Shown here piece after piece: positions 6,464 through 13,759 of a stretch of DNA of 18,144 nt; positions within the stretch are counted from its first letter, which is position 1; the number at the start of each line of letters is the position of its first letter. The stretch comes from Ruminococcus difficilis (GTDB taxonomy: Bacteria; Bacillota_A; Clostridia; Oscillospirales; Acutalibacteraceae). Made by a program: the position numbers and the translations under genes. The stretch is from the NCBI RefSeq assembly GCF_016680995.1, contig NZ_JAEQMG010000072.1, positions 1 to 18,144 of the forward strand, written 5' to 3'. The notes under the pieces are model-generated. The model was given only the letters and a program-made list of their open reading frames with translations. It searched no databases and had not been told where the DNA came from.

Positions 6464-6898
6464 ATGTATCTGCTGAAAACAAAAGCAGCGTTTGACAGCG
6501 CGCATTTTCTGTCGGGCTATAACGGCAAATGTTCAAATATCCACGGTCACCGCTGGACGGTAGAGGCTTGCGTCTGCAGCGAAAAGCTGATCGATAAGGG
6601 CGAGAAGAGAGGAATGATTATCGACTTCGGCGACCTCAAGCGCGAACTGAGAGCGCTTGCCGATAGCTTTGACCACGCGCTCATTATCGAGAAAAACAGT
6701 CTAAAGCCAAAAACAATGGAAGCGCTCCGTGATGAAAACTTCCGTGTTATCGAGTTTTCGTTCCGTCCGACAGCCGAGAACCTTGCAAGATATTTTTATG
6801 TGGCTCTGCGCGAGAAGGGTCTGCCTGTCAGGAGCGTAACCGTATATGAAACGCCCGATAACTGCGCTGTTTACGAGGAGGAGCCATGCTTGAGGTAG
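6464..6898 (+). CDS. queD: 6-carboxy-5,6,7,8-tetrahydropterin synthase
   Basis: 144 residues. QueD converts dihydroneopterin triphosphate to 6-carboxytetrahydropterin, the second step of queuosine precursor synthesis. The zinc ligands His14, His27 and His29 (FDSAH and IHGHRW), the catalytic Cys23 (GKCSNIHGH), the IIDFGDLK block at 52-59, the FDHALI His71 and the ETPDN segment with Glu129 are all present. An in-frame TTG farther upstream (6413) would lie before the leader terminator. The ATG at 6464 has GGAAG seven bases ahead and gives the normal N-terminus, so it is chosen. It overlaps queE by 13 bases, and translation is probably coupled. Identity is secure. Confidence 0.95.
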   Translation: MYLLKTKAAFDSAHFLSGYNGKCSNIHGHRWTVEACVCSEKLIDKGEKRGMIIDFGDLKRELRALADSFDHALIIEKNSLKPKTMEALRDENFRVIEFSFRPTAENLARYFYVALREKGLPVRSVTVYETPDNCAVYEEEPCLR

Positions 6899-7539
6899 TT
6901 GAAAGGTTCGTAAGTATCAACGGCGAGGGAGCTCACGCGGGAGAATTGGCGGTTTTTATTCGCTTCAAGGGCTGCAATCTCTGCTGCTCATACTGTGATA
7001 CGGCATGGGCAAACGAGCCTGACGCAAAAGCATCACCGACCTCAGTAGAAGAGCTCGTCAGATGGGTTAAATCCGTCAACGTCCGTAACGTCACCCTTAC
7101 AGGAGGCGAACCGCTGCTGCAAAAGGATATTGAGCCGCTTGTTGCCGCGTTGAAGGATTGCCGCGTCGAGATAGAAACAAACGGCAGTATGCCGCTCTCA
7201 CGGTTAGCGGAGATTGAACACAGACCCGTATTCACGATGGACTACAAGCTGCCCGGCAGCGGTATGGAAAATTACATGAATACCGCAAACTTCGCGCTGC
7301 TGAACAGTCACGACAGTGTAAAATTCGTTGTCGGAAGCGAAGAGGACTTGAACAGAGCGGCTGAAATAATAGATAGATTTAAGCTAATCGACCGCTGCCA
7401 CATTTATTTCAGTCCCGTATTCGGCAAAATCGAACCCGCGCGTATTGTTGAATTTATGACCGAAAGAAACCTGAACGGTGTCAGAATACAGCTCCAACTC
7501 CATAAGTTTATCTGGTCGCCCGAAAAGAGAGGTGTTTAA
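6886..7539 (+). CDS. queE: 7-carboxy-7-deazaguanine synthase (radical SAM)
   Basis: 217 residues. QueE rearranges 6-carboxytetrahydropterin to 7-carboxy-7-deazaguanine using S-adenosylmethionine and a 4Fe-4S cluster. The cluster cysteines Cys30, Cys34 and Cys37 form the CxxxCxxC motif, followed by the usual YCDTAWA. The SAM-binding GGEP lies at 73-76 in TLTGGEPLLQ, and SINGEG at 10-15 is the conserved substrate-binding start. The C-terminal RIQLQLHKFIW matches the family ending. The start has a strong GAGGAGG and sits within the end of queD. One base separates its stop from folE. Short length is normal for Gram-positive QueE. Confidence 0.95.
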   Translation: MLEVVERFVSINGEGAHAGELAVFIRFKGCNLCCSYCDTAWANEPDAKASPTSVEELVRWVKSVNVRNVTLTGGEPLLQKDIEPLVAALKDCRVEIETNGSMPLSRLAEIEHRPVFTMDYKLPGSGMENYMNTANFALLNSHDSVKFVVGSEEDLNRAAEIIDRFKLIDRCHIYFSPVFGKIEPARIVEFMTERNLNGVRIQLQLHKFIWSPEKRGV

Positions 7540-7540
7540 T

Positions 7541-8104
7541 ATGGATACAAAGGCAATCGAAGCACACGTAAAGGGAATCCTCGAGGCAATCGGTGAGGAT
7601 CCCGACAGGGAAGGCTTGCGCGAAACTCCCCAAAGAGTCGCGAAAATGCTCGGGGAAATGCTTGAGGGCATAGCGTATTCCAACCACGAAATAGCCGAGA
7701 TGTTCGGCAAGACCTTTGATAATGACTGTCTGCCTGAGTCAGAAAACGCTGTTATAATGCGCGACATAACCGTATTCAGCTATTGCGAGCACCATCTCGC
7801 GCTGATGTATGACATGAGCGTCAACGTCGCCTATGTTCCGCGCGGCAAGGTTCTCGGACTGAGCAAAATCGCGCGTATTTGCGATATGGCTGCAAAGCGT
7901 CTGCAGTTACAGGAACGTATCGGAAGGGATATAGCTGAGATCATATCCGAAGCGGCGGACACTCCCGATGTCGGCGTTACGATCAGTGGCTGTCACAGCT
8001 GCATGACCGCGCGCGGCATAAAGAACTCAAACGCAAAAACATATACTACTACATATCTCGGGGCGTTCAGGGACGACGCGGCTCTCCGTGAGCTGTTGAG
8101 ATGA
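7541..8104 (+). CDS. folE: GTP cyclohydrolase I
   Basis: 187 residues. FolE opens GTP to 7,8-dihydroneopterin triphosphate, the entry step of both folate and queuosine synthesis; its place here points to queuosine. Zinc ligands Cys82, His85 and Cys154 are in FSYCEHHLAL and GCHSCMTARGIK, with catalytic His84 and His152 alongside. RETPxRVAKM at 27-36 and the LGLSKIARI segment at 105-113 are standard. The reading frame extends 21 codons upstream into queE, but the ATG at 7541 has an AGAGGTG site and yields the usual N-terminus. It lies one base after the queE stop and ten bases before queC. Identity is secure. Confidence 0.96.
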   Translation: MDTKAIEAHVKGILEAIGEDPDREGLRETPQRVAKMLGEMLEGIAYSNHEIAEMFGKTFDNDCLPESENAVIMRDITVFSYCEHHLALMYDMSVNVAYVPRGKVLGLSKIARICDMAAKRLQLQERIGRDIAEIISEAADTPDVGVTISGCHSCMTARGIKNSNAKTYTTTYLGAFRDDAALRELLR

Positions 8105-8114
8105 GGAGAATAAT

Positions 8115-8789
8115 ATGAAGGCTCTTGTTTTATTCAGCGGCGGAGTTGACAGCACGACCTGTCTTGCGCTCGCTGTGGAAAAATACGGAAAAGAAAACGT
8201 CCTTGCTCTCTCTGTCAGCTACGGACAGAAGCACAGCAAGGAGCTTGAGGCGGCTCAAAGAATAGCTGAATACTACGGCGTACAGCTGAAAAGGCTCGAT
8301 TTATCCGTCATATTTGAGGATAGCGGCTGTTCTCTGCTCAAAGGCTCGGAGGACGAAATCCCAAAGGAAAGCTATGCCGACCAGCTCTCCAAGACCGACG
8401 GAAATCCCGTGTCCACATATGTTCCTTTCAGAAACGGACTGTTTCTCTCGGCAGCGGCTAGCGTCGCGCTTTCAAACGGCTGCGGAGAGATATATTACGG
8501 CGCTCACAGCGACGACGCGGCAGGCAACGCTTATCCCGACTGTTCGCAGGCGTTCAATGATTCCATGAACATGGCGATATACCTCGGCAGCGGAAATCAG
8601 CTCAACGTAACAGCGCCGTTTATCGGAATGACAAAGGCTCAGGTCGTTGCTCAGGGATTAAAGCTGGGCGTACCGTACGAAATGACCTGGAGCTGTTATG
8701 AGGGAAAGGAAAAGCCCTGCGGCGTATGCGGCACGTGCCGCGACAGGATCGCAGCGTTCAGAGCAAACGGAATCGAGGATATTATATGA
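8115..8789 (+). CDS. queC: 7-cyano-7-deazaguanine (preQ0) synthase
   Basis: 224 residues. QueC uses ATP and ammonia to turn 7-carboxy-7-deazaguanine into preQ0. The PP-loop ATPase signature SGGVDS lies at 8-13. The SxSYGQKH segment, [11 protein letters not shown] and [13 protein letters not shown] are family blocks. Four C-terminal cysteines (194, 202, 205, 208) form the zinc site CxxxxxxxCGxCxxC. The start has GAGGAG nine bases ahead. It overlaps queF by four bases (ATGA), a usual sign of translational coupling. Identity is secure. Confidence 0.96.
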   Translation: MKALVLFSGGVDSTTCLALAVEKYGKENVLALSVSYGQKHSKELEAAQRIAEYYGVQLKRLDLSVIFEDSGCSLLKGSEDEIPKESYADQLSKTDGNPVSTYVPFRNGLFLSAAASVALSNGCGEIYYGAHSDDAAGNAYPDCSQAFNDSMNMAIYLGSGNQLNVTAPFIGMTKAQVVAQGLKLGVPYEMTWSCYEGKEKPCGVCGTCRDRIAAFRANGIEDII

Positions 8790-9265
8790 GAAATGACAAT
8801 TTAACCTTATTAGGCAATAAAAACGTTCAGTACTCGTCGGACTATTCTCCCGAGGTGCTCGAAACCTTCCGCAACAAGCACCCCGAGAACGACTATTTCG
8901 TAAAGTTCAACTGTCCGGAGTTTACGAGCCTGTGTCCGATTACGGGACAGCCCGACTTTGCGACGATTTATATTTCATACATTCCCGACGAGCTGATGGT
9001 GGAGAGCAAGTCCTTGAAGCTGTATCTTTTCAGCTTCCGCAACCACGGCGACTTTCATGAGGACTGCGTGAACATCATCATGAAGGACTTGATAAAGCTG
9101 ATGGACCCGAAATACATCGAGGTCTGGGGAAAGTTCTTGCCGCGCGGCGGAATTTCCATCGACCCGTATTGCAACTACGGCAGAAAAGACACCAAGTGGG
9201 AGAAGCTCGCCTGGGAACGTCTTTCAATGCACGATATGTACCCCGAGCAGGTCAATAACAGATAA
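8786..9265 (+). CDS. queF: NADPH-dependent preQ0 reductase (nitrile oxidoreductase), type I
   Basis: 159 residues, the short single-domain form found in Gram-positives. QueF reduces the preQ0 nitrile to the amine preQ1, the base inserted into tRNA by Tgt. The nucleophile Cys50 lies in [13 protein letters not shown] with Asp57. The QueF motif [14 protein letters not shown] starts at Glu73, and His91-Glu92 follow. The frame is open 20 codons upstream inside queC, but the coupled ATG at 8786 gives the family start. It is the last gene of the operon; a hairpin follows its stop by a few bases. No tgt, queA or queT transporter is in the window. Confidence 0.96.
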   Translation: MRNDNLTLLGNKNVQYSSDYSPEVLETFRNKHPENDYFVKFNCPEFTSLCPITGQPDFATIYISYIPDELMVESKSLKLYLFSFRNHGDFHEDCVNIIMKDLIKLMDPKYIEVWGKFLPRGGISIDPYCNYGRKDTKWEKLAWERLSMHDMYPEQVNNR

Positions 9266-9289
9266 AAAAAGCGCCGTCGAAGGCGCTTT
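9263..9289. terminator. Bidirectional terminator between queF and the C39-like gene
   Basis: An 8 bp stem (9268-9275 with 9282-9289, AAAGCGCC/GGCGCTTT) with a 6-base loop lies between two convergent genes. On the minus strand it is followed by a run of T's (9264-9270 region), giving a strong terminator. On the plus strand the T-run is short and interrupted. Confidence 0.85.
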
Positions 9290-9293
9290 CAAT

Positions 9294-9773
9294 TTATAAT
9301 ATATATCCCGTTACGAACCGCATCGGCGTTATTTGTAAAAGGTCGAAGCTCAGCGCCTGATCTGATGAAACGAAATTCATGGAGCGGTACTCGCCGTTTT
9401 CGCTGCAGATGCAGTAAAAATGCAGTCCTCTGAAGCCTTTGTTCCACGCGCAGACGATGCCGATTTTGCCGTCAGTCAGGGAATTTTTGAAGTGCTTAAC
9501 CGAAATATAATTCTTAAAAGGAATATTATTCTTTTTGAAGTATCTTTTCAGGCCGAACGGCTTTGTCCCGAATACTCCGAAAAGCCATGGCATTCCGAGC
9601 TTTTCCATGGCGCGCAGCAGGTCTGAAAACTCCGCGTCGATTCCCTTGAAAACAAGCGCGTTGTAGAGCGCAACGACACCGCAGCCCACCTTTGAAACAG
9701 GCTTGCGGCTTTTGCCGTAGCACAGCTGAGAGATTGGATTGTTGCATTGTCCGTAAATAAATTCCCTCTTCAT
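9294..9773 (-). CDS. Small papain-like (C39-like) protein of unknown function
   Basis: 159 residues with no signal peptide or membrane segment. The order of motifs is that of papain-fold peptidases. A Cys sits at the start of a helix in VGCGVVALYNALV (Cys31). A His begins a strand in GLHFYCIC (His118), and a polar residue closes the triad in YRSMNF (Asn133). GCGxxALxNAL is reminiscent of C39 bacteriocin-processing and related bacterial papain-like domains, and the size suits a single domain. Catalysis is unproven: the oxyanion glutamine upstream of the Cys is not obvious, unless Gln16 or Gln9 serves. AAGGTG precedes the ATG. It shares an upstream region with the small exported protein gene but is divergent. 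I do not recognise a named family member; substrate unknown. Confidence 0.6.
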   Translation of the reverse strand: MKREFIYGQCNNPISQLCYGKSRKPVSKVGCGVVALYNALVFKGIDAEFSDLLRAMEKLGMPWLFGVFGTKPFGLKRYFKKNNIPFKNYISVKHFKNSLTDGKIGIVCAWNKGFRGLHFYCICSENGEYRSMNFVSSDQALSFDLLQITPMRFVTGYIL

Positions 9774-9784
9774 AAATACGCACC

Positions 9785-9812
9785 TTGTGTTTTTGGAATT
9801 TTGTGATATAAT
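9785..9812 (+). promoter_or_regulatory. Extended -10 promoter of the small membrane protein gene
   Basis: TTGTGT (9785-9790), a 16-base spacer ending in TGA, perfect TATAAT (9807-9812). The leader is about 25 bases and contains AGGGGAG. Confidence 0.8.
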
Positions 9813-9841
9813 ATCAAATAGAAATTTTTAGGGGAGAGATT

Positions 9842-10147
9842 ATGAAAAAACTGATCATATCGGTACTTATTGCCGTTTCTCTTATTTGCTTTTCAGGCTC
9901 TGTTTCAGCCGCTTCGCCCGACGAGGCGGTAATGATCTCACAGCAGGACGGCCTGACTCCGCTGTACACCACAGCGCCCGACAGTTCGCTCAAAGACCAT
10001 TCCAACCGCATGAGCCGCGAACAGGGAATACTTTTTTACACACAGACAACCGCTCTCGCACTGATAGCGGGTTATCTTATTCTATTTAAGGTAAAGGGTA
10101 TTCCTCACGGCGAAAAAATGCACAGACGAAGAAGAAAGGACGGCTGA
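9842..10147 (+). CDS. Small exported membrane protein, unknown
   Basis: 101 residues. The N-terminus MKKLIISVLIAVSLICFSGS is a classical signal peptide with a likely cleavage after Val-Ser-Ala23. The following 40 residues are polar and would face outside. A second hydrophobic helix covers about 65-83, and the C-terminus is strongly basic with RRRRKDG at the end, as expected for a cytosolic tail. Mature form would be a single-pass protein of about 78 residues. AGGGGAG lies seven bases before the ATG and a clear promoter precedes it, so the gene is credible despite its size. The stop codon sits in the loop of its own terminator. No family is recognised. Confidence 0.75.
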   Translation: MKKLIISVLIAVSLICFSGSVSAASPDEAVMISQQDGLTPLYTTAPDSSLKDHSNRMSREQGILFYTQTTALALIAGYLILFKVKGIPHGEKMHRRRRKDG

Positions 10148-10167
10148 CTGCCGCCCTTTAATTTTTT
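10135..10167. terminator. Terminator between the small membrane protein gene and tadA
   Basis: A 10 bp stem with one A-C mismatch (10135-10144 with 10150-10159) is followed on the plus strand by AATTTTTT. The 5-base loop contains the stop codon of the plus-strand gene. On the minus strand the stem is followed by TTCTTCTTCG, so it may also help end the tadA transcript. Confidence 0.8.
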
Positions 10168-10615
10168 AGCGCAGACGCTTAAAGAAGCTCTTCAGCAAGC
10201 CGGCACATTCCTGTTCCATTATTCCTCCGCTGTAAGCGGGTTTGAAATTGAACGGCATCTCGAACAGATTTGTAATAGTGCCGCAGGCGCCGTTTTTGAA
10301 ATCGTACGCGCCAAAGTACACCTGGGGAATATGCGCGTTAAGAATCGCGCCCGCGCACATTGGGCACGGCTCAAGTGTTACATAAATCTCACAATTCCAC
10401 AGCCGCCAGCCGCCGAGTGCTTTGCAGGCGTTGTTTATCGCGTCAATCTCCGCATGGAGAAGGGCGTTTTTTTCTTTTTCGCGGCGGTTCCTGCCGGTTG
10501 CGATTACCTCGCCGTTTCTCGTAACAACCGCTCCGACGGGCACCTCGCCGTCGTCGTACGCTTCCTTTGCCATTTCAAGCGCCAGAAGCATGAATTTATT
10601 GATATCCGTACTCAT
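10166..10615 (-). CDS. tadA: tRNA-specific adenosine deaminase
   Basis: 149 residues. TadA deaminates the wobble adenosine 34 of tRNA-Arg(ACG) to inosine. The zinc deaminase signature is complete: His53 and catalytic Glu55 in HAEIDAI, and Cys83/Cys86 in PCPMCAGAI. VPVGAVV at 25-30, GRNRREKEKNALLHAE and the C-terminal GGIMEQECAGLLKSFFKR are typical of TadA rather than of cytidine or guanine deaminases. Its ATG lies two bases after the stop of the CPBP gene and no clear Shine-Dalgarno is seen in the intervening AT-rich sequence, so it is probably translated by coupling and transcribed from the CPBP promoter. Confidence 0.95.
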   Translation of the reverse strand: MSTDINKFMLLALEMAKEAYDDGEVPVGAVVTRNGEVIATGRNRREKEKNALLHAEIDAINNACKALGGWRLWNCEIYVTLEPCPMCAGAILNAHIPQVYFGAYDFKNGACGTITNLFEMPFNFKPAYSGGIMEQECAGLLKSFFKRLR

Positions 10616-10617
10616 GT

Positions 10618-11655
10618 TTATTGGTTAAGTGGTGTTAAACAAAGGATTGTAAATGTCAGAAAAACGCTCATTGAAATCATGACTCCGGGATTGACCAGAA
10701 ACGCGCTCATTTTGTTTTTCAGCGTGAGCAGCTCAGCGCCTTTTTCAATCGGCTTTTCTTTGTCGCTCAGTGAAAAACTTACCTTTTTGCTACGGGCGAG
10801 ATAAATAAACGAGAGAACTCCCGAAACAAGGAAAAGCAAAACGATAATCAGCTGGATAATTGTAAGCTCTCTTTCGTCCAGATTGCTGTTAGTGTAGAGG
10901 ATCGTGAACAATATGGCGTAGAAATTATTCATGAAATGAAGCAGGATAGACGGCAGAATTGAATCGGTGATGATGTCGATATATCCGAAAATCAGACCGA
11001 CGGGCAAGGTGAAAACGATCTGAGTTGTGTTTGAGTGCATTGCGCTGAACAAAATTGCCGAAGCGACAACCGCGAAGGCTCTGCCGTATTTTTTGAGCGA
11101 GCCCATAACCAAACCGCGGTACGCGAATTCCTCGGCAAAAGCGGGAACAATAGCTACGGAAATGATGTTCAGAATTATCTCGAACGGAGTCATCGCGGAG
11201 GATTCGACGCTGCCCGCGGTATTTTGCAGACCGAAAATCGAAAGGTTTGTTTCAAAGATATCGGCGGCATAATTAGAAGCCATTGCAACCGCCATTCCCA
11301 TAAGTATCAGCGGAATGAGCGTAGTAGCGCCGACTGTTGTTTTGCCGAACGCTTCCCTGAACTTAAAGCCCGTTGCGGCAATAAACAGAATACCCGGAAT
11401 AAACGCCGCGCCTACGCTGATAAAAATGTCCTGCAGCTGTGTCAGCGTCTCGTCTGTGCTTATACCGAGAGTCTGAAACAGAAGTAATAAGCCTATGGAT
11501 AAGACGTACATCGTGGCAGTGTACGTGAGCGCGTAAAAACCGACGGCGGTGCATCTTTTTCTGAGCTTTTTTTGGGTGTCGCGTCTTATTGTATCCTCTG
11601 TAATTACAGGCCTTGGAATATACTGCCTGTACTGAGGGTAAGTGTATTGCTGCAT
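10618..11655 (-). CDS. CPBP (CAAX/Abi) family intramembrane metalloprotease
   Basis: 345 residues from the chosen ATG. A Tyr/Gln/Pro-rich N-terminus of about 35 residues precedes some eight hydrophobic segments. The family motifs are intact: Glu175-Glu176 with Arg180 (EEFAYRG), Phe203-x3-His207 (FSAMH) and His240-x3-Asn244 (HFMNN). They form the metal site of the Rce1-like intramembrane protease family. Bacterial members process or protect against peptides, but substrates are mostly unknown. The frame continues to a TTG at 11733, but a consensus promoter at 11675-11703 would place that codon upstream of transcription, and the ATG at 11655 has GGAG eight bases ahead; hence this start. tadA follows by two bases. 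A Ser/Lys-rich cytosolic stretch (SLSDKEKPIEKGAE) separates the last two helices. Confidence 0.87.
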   Translation of the reverse strand: MQQYTYPQYRQYIPRPVITEDTIRRDTQKKLRKRCTAVGFYALTYTATMYVLSIGLLLLFQTLGISTDETLTQLQDIFISVGAAFIPGILFIAATGFKFREAFGKTTVGATTLIPLILMGMAVAMASNYAADIFETNLSIFGLQNTAGSVESSAMTPFEIILNIISVAIVPAFAEEFAYRGLVMGSLKKYGRAFAVVASAILFSAMHSNTTQIVFTLPVGLIFGYIDIITDSILPSILLHFMNNFYAILFTILYTNSNLDERELTIIQLIIVLLFLVSGVLSFIYLARSKKVSFSLSDKEKPIEKGAELLTLKNKMSAFLVNPGVMISMSVFLTFTILCLTPLNQ

Positions 11656-11674
11656 ATTATCAACTCCACGTTTT

Positions 11675-11703
11675 ATTGTACCATAGAACGGCGTTTTTTT
11701 CAA
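11675..11703 (-). promoter_or_regulatory. Sigma-A promoter of the CPBP-tadA operon
   Basis: Minus strand TTGAAA (11698-11703), a 17-base spacer ending in TGG, then TACAAT (11675-11680); extended -10. Its position excludes the upstream TTG start for the CPBP gene. The -35 is 23 bases from that of the divergent promoter. Confidence 0.85.
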
Positions 11704-11726
11704 GGATAACATTACAAGAATGTAAA

Positions 11727-11755
11727 TTGACAAACAGCCCCTTTGGTGGTATTTT
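11727..11755 (+). promoter_or_regulatory. Sigma-A promoter of the CDP-alditol cluster
   Basis: Perfect TTGACA (11727-11732), a 17-base spacer ending in TGG, then TATTTT (11750-11755); the TG makes up for a weak -10. The -10 ends about 41 bases before the first start codon. Confidence 0.75.
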
Positions 11756-11796
11756 GAAAGTGGAATATTCTGTCGTTTCAGAAAGGATTGAGAGAT

Positions 11797-12537
11797 ATGG
11801 TTACCGCGATGCTTTTTGCCGGCGGTATCGGCGCGAGAATGAAGTCGTCAGACCTGCCGAAGCAGTTTTTAGAGGTAGGCGGAAAGCCGATCATCGTTCA
11901 CACAATGGAGCATTTTTCAAGGCACCCGATGGTTGACGGTATTGTGATCGCCTGCAAGGAGGACTGGATCGAGTACCTTGTGGAGCTTATCGAGCGTTTT
12001 TCCGTCAAGAAGATACGCTCTATAGTACCCGGCGGAGAAACAGGCTTTGCTTCTATCCACAACGGAGTTGTCGCGACTGCCGCTTTTTCGACCCAGCCCG
12101 AGGATATCATTCTCATCTGCGACGGCGTCCGCCCGATGCTGTCCGACCGCCTGATCACGGACTGCATTCTCGAGACAAAAAAGCACAAGACTGCCGTGCC
12201 CGTTACCCCGAGCATAGATTCTCTTCTGTACAGTCCCGACGGCGAAAACTGCAAAAAGAGCTACGACAGAAACACGATGTACGTCACGCAGGCTCCGCAG
12301 GGTTATACAATGGAGCGTATTCTCTGGGCGCATGACGAAGCCGAAAAGCGCGGAATAACCAACCCGATTTCATCAAGCGAGCTGTTTATCGAGCTGGGTG
12401 AGAGCGTCCATCTGTTCAAGGGCGAGCGTTTTAATATCAAGGTGACGACTCCCGAGGATCTGGTCACGCTCCGCGCGCAGTTTTATTACGAGAATTACAA
12501 GAAATTTGCCAAGGAAGAATTGAAGTATGGATTATAA
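11797..12537 (+). CDS. Divergent IspD/TarI-family cytidylyltransferase
   Basis: 246 residues, cytosolic. The CTP site is intact: FAGGIGARM at 7-15 (Arg14) and PKQF with Lys22, and an Asp109 metal ligand in ICDGVRP. NIKVTTPEDL near the C-terminus matches the lysine-bearing substrate motif of the family. However, the usual TRQ segment reads Thr82-Gly-Phe (GGETGFASIHNG) and the normally near-invariant HDAARP reads CDGVRP. It is clearly homologous to the cytidylyltransferase at 13760 but lacks these residues, so it probably accepts another polyol or sugar phosphate, or has reduced activity. An in-frame TTG at 11788 is one base from the AAAGGA site; the ATG at 11797 has correct spacing and was chosen. 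It overlaps the next gene by 11 bases, so the SDR is its likely partner. Confidence 0.85.
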   Translation: MVTAMLFAGGIGARMKSSDLPKQFLEVGGKPIIVHTMEHFSRHPMVDGIVIACKEDWIEYLVELIERFSVKKIRSIVPGGETGFASIHNGVVATAAFSTQPEDIILICDGVRPMLSDRLITDCILETKKHKTAVPVTPSIDSLLYSPDGENCKKSYDRNTMYVTQAPQGYTMERILWAHDEAEKRGITNPISSSELFIELGESVHLFKGERFNIKVTTPEDLVTLRAQFYYENYKKFAKEELKYGL

Positions 12538-13612
12538 AGTAAAGGATTGCGTCCTTCAAAGCATATACAGCGACGCCTATGAGATCGCGAACGCCGAAAT
12601 TCCGTGGGACAAGATCGTCGGTTCAACAGTACTTATCACGGGCGGCGGCGGATTTATCGGCGGCTATCTTGCGCTCGCGCTTCTCACAAGAAACGACGTC
12701 TACGGCTCAGATATCCGCGTTATTTCACTTGTCAGGAACGCCGAAAGAGCAGAGAAAAAGTTCGGAAAGCTTCTCAGACGCGGTGATTTTTCATTGTGCG
12801 TACAGGACGTAAACGAGGAAATCAAGGCTGAGCGCGCGGATTATATCATTCACGCCGCAAGTCAGGCGAGCAATATACAGTTCGAGAACGACCCCGTCGG
12901 CACAATCACCGCCAACCTTACGGGAACCGCGAATGTTCTTGATTTCGCAAAAAAGAGCGGCGCAAAGTCGACTCTCATCGTTTCAAGTCTTAAGGTATAC
13001 GGAATTATTTACGGAAGTCAGGATAAAATCACCGAGGACGACAGCGGCTATATTGATTTTACTTCGTACAAAAACTGTTACGCTATGGGCAAGCGCGCTT
13101 CCGAAACCATCGCCGCGAGCTACTGCCGCGAGTACGGAATGAATGTCAAGTTAGCAAGACCTGCCTATATCTACGGCGCGGCGACTCTCGACGACGACAG
13201 GGTATGGGCGCAGTTTATCGCGAATGTTGTCAGAGGGCAGGATATCCTGCTCAAGAGCAACGGCGCCGCCAACCGTTCCTTCTGTTATGTCACCGACACG
13301 GCGACGGGACTTCTGACAGTGCTGCTCAAGGGTGAGAACGCCTTGCCGTACAATATTTCATGCGAGCTTTCGGATACAACGATACGCGGCTTTGCAAGGG
13401 CGGCCTGCGCGGCTTTTCCGGAGAGAAACATCAGCCTGAAATTTGCGAATCCCGCTGACGAGCAGGAACCTCAAAATCAGCCATCGCCGCTATGTCAGGT
13501 ACCCGAAATTCTCGACAATAAGCGGCTCAAATCGCTCGGATGGCAGCCAAAAGTGTCGCTTACAGAGGGTATAAAAAGGGCAGTTGCTGTATTAGAAGAG
13601 CAAACAAAGTAG
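12527..13612 (+). CDS. NAD(P)-dependent epimerase/dehydratase (extended SDR)
   Basis: 361 residues. The Rossmann start TGGGGFIGG lies at 38-46, preceded by an unusually long 33-residue N-terminal arm. The catalytic elements Ser153-Ser154 (IVSSLKVYG) and Tyr185-x3-Lys189 (YAMGK) are present. RPAYIYG and the C-terminal LGWQPKVSLTEGI are those of nucleotide-sugar epimerases, dehydratases and UDP-xylose synthase relatives. The N-terminal arm and overall layout recall UDP-glucuronate decarboxylase-like enzymes, but the substrate cannot be read from sequence. Translational coupling to the upstream cytidylyltransferase (overlap 11 bases, AAGGAAG site) suggests it acts on that enzyme's CDP product; this is inference. 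A promoter follows the stop, so it closes the first sub-operon. Confidence 0.83.
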   Translation: MDYKVKDCVLQSIYSDAYEIANAEIPWDKIVGSTVLITGGGGFIGGYLALALLTRNDVYGSDIRVISLVRNAERAEKKFGKLLRRGDFSLCVQDVNEEIKAERADYIIHAASQASNIQFENDPVGTITANLTGTANVLDFAKKSGAKSTLIVSSLKVYGIIYGSQDKITEDDSGYIDFTSYKNCYAMGKRASETIAASYCREYGMNVKLARPAYIYGAATLDDDRVWAQFIANVVRGQDILLKSNGAANRSFCYVTDTATGLLTVLLKGENALPYNISCELSDTTIRGFARAACAAFPERNISLKFANPADEQEPQNQPSPLCQVPEILDNKRLKSLGWQPKVSLTEGIKRAVAVLEEQTK

Positions 13613-13649
13613 TAATTTCGTCTATTATACACAATCTGTTGTGTTCTTG

Positions 13650-13679
13650 TTGACAACAGCACAAAATGTGTGATATTAT
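13650..13679 (+). promoter_or_regulatory. Internal promoter before the second cytidylyltransferase
   Basis: Perfect TTGACA (13650-13655), an 18-base spacer ending in TGA, then TATTAT (13674-13679); extended -10. It is surrounded by inverted repeats (ACACAA/TTGTGT at 13629-13644; CTGTTGT/ACAACAG at 13636-13659), which could be operator half-sites. The leader to the start is about 75 bases. Confidence 0.72.
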
Positions 13680-13759
13680 ACAATAGTATAGATAAACTGT
13701 TTATTGTCCCTTTTAGTCGGATAATAAGCTTTTAACCTGTTAAGAAAATGGGGGTTATG

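Noticed and set aside
5488..9773. The cystatin-like lipoprotein as inhibitor of the papain-like protein at 9294
   Set aside because: The lipoprotein is exported and the papain-like protein has no export signal; they are separated by the que operon and share no regulation. No support beyond the family names.
11656..11733. Upstream TTG start for the CPBP gene (26 extra residues)
   Set aside because: The promoter at 11675-11703 lies inside this extension, so it would not be transcribed; the ATG at 11655 has a good ribosome site.
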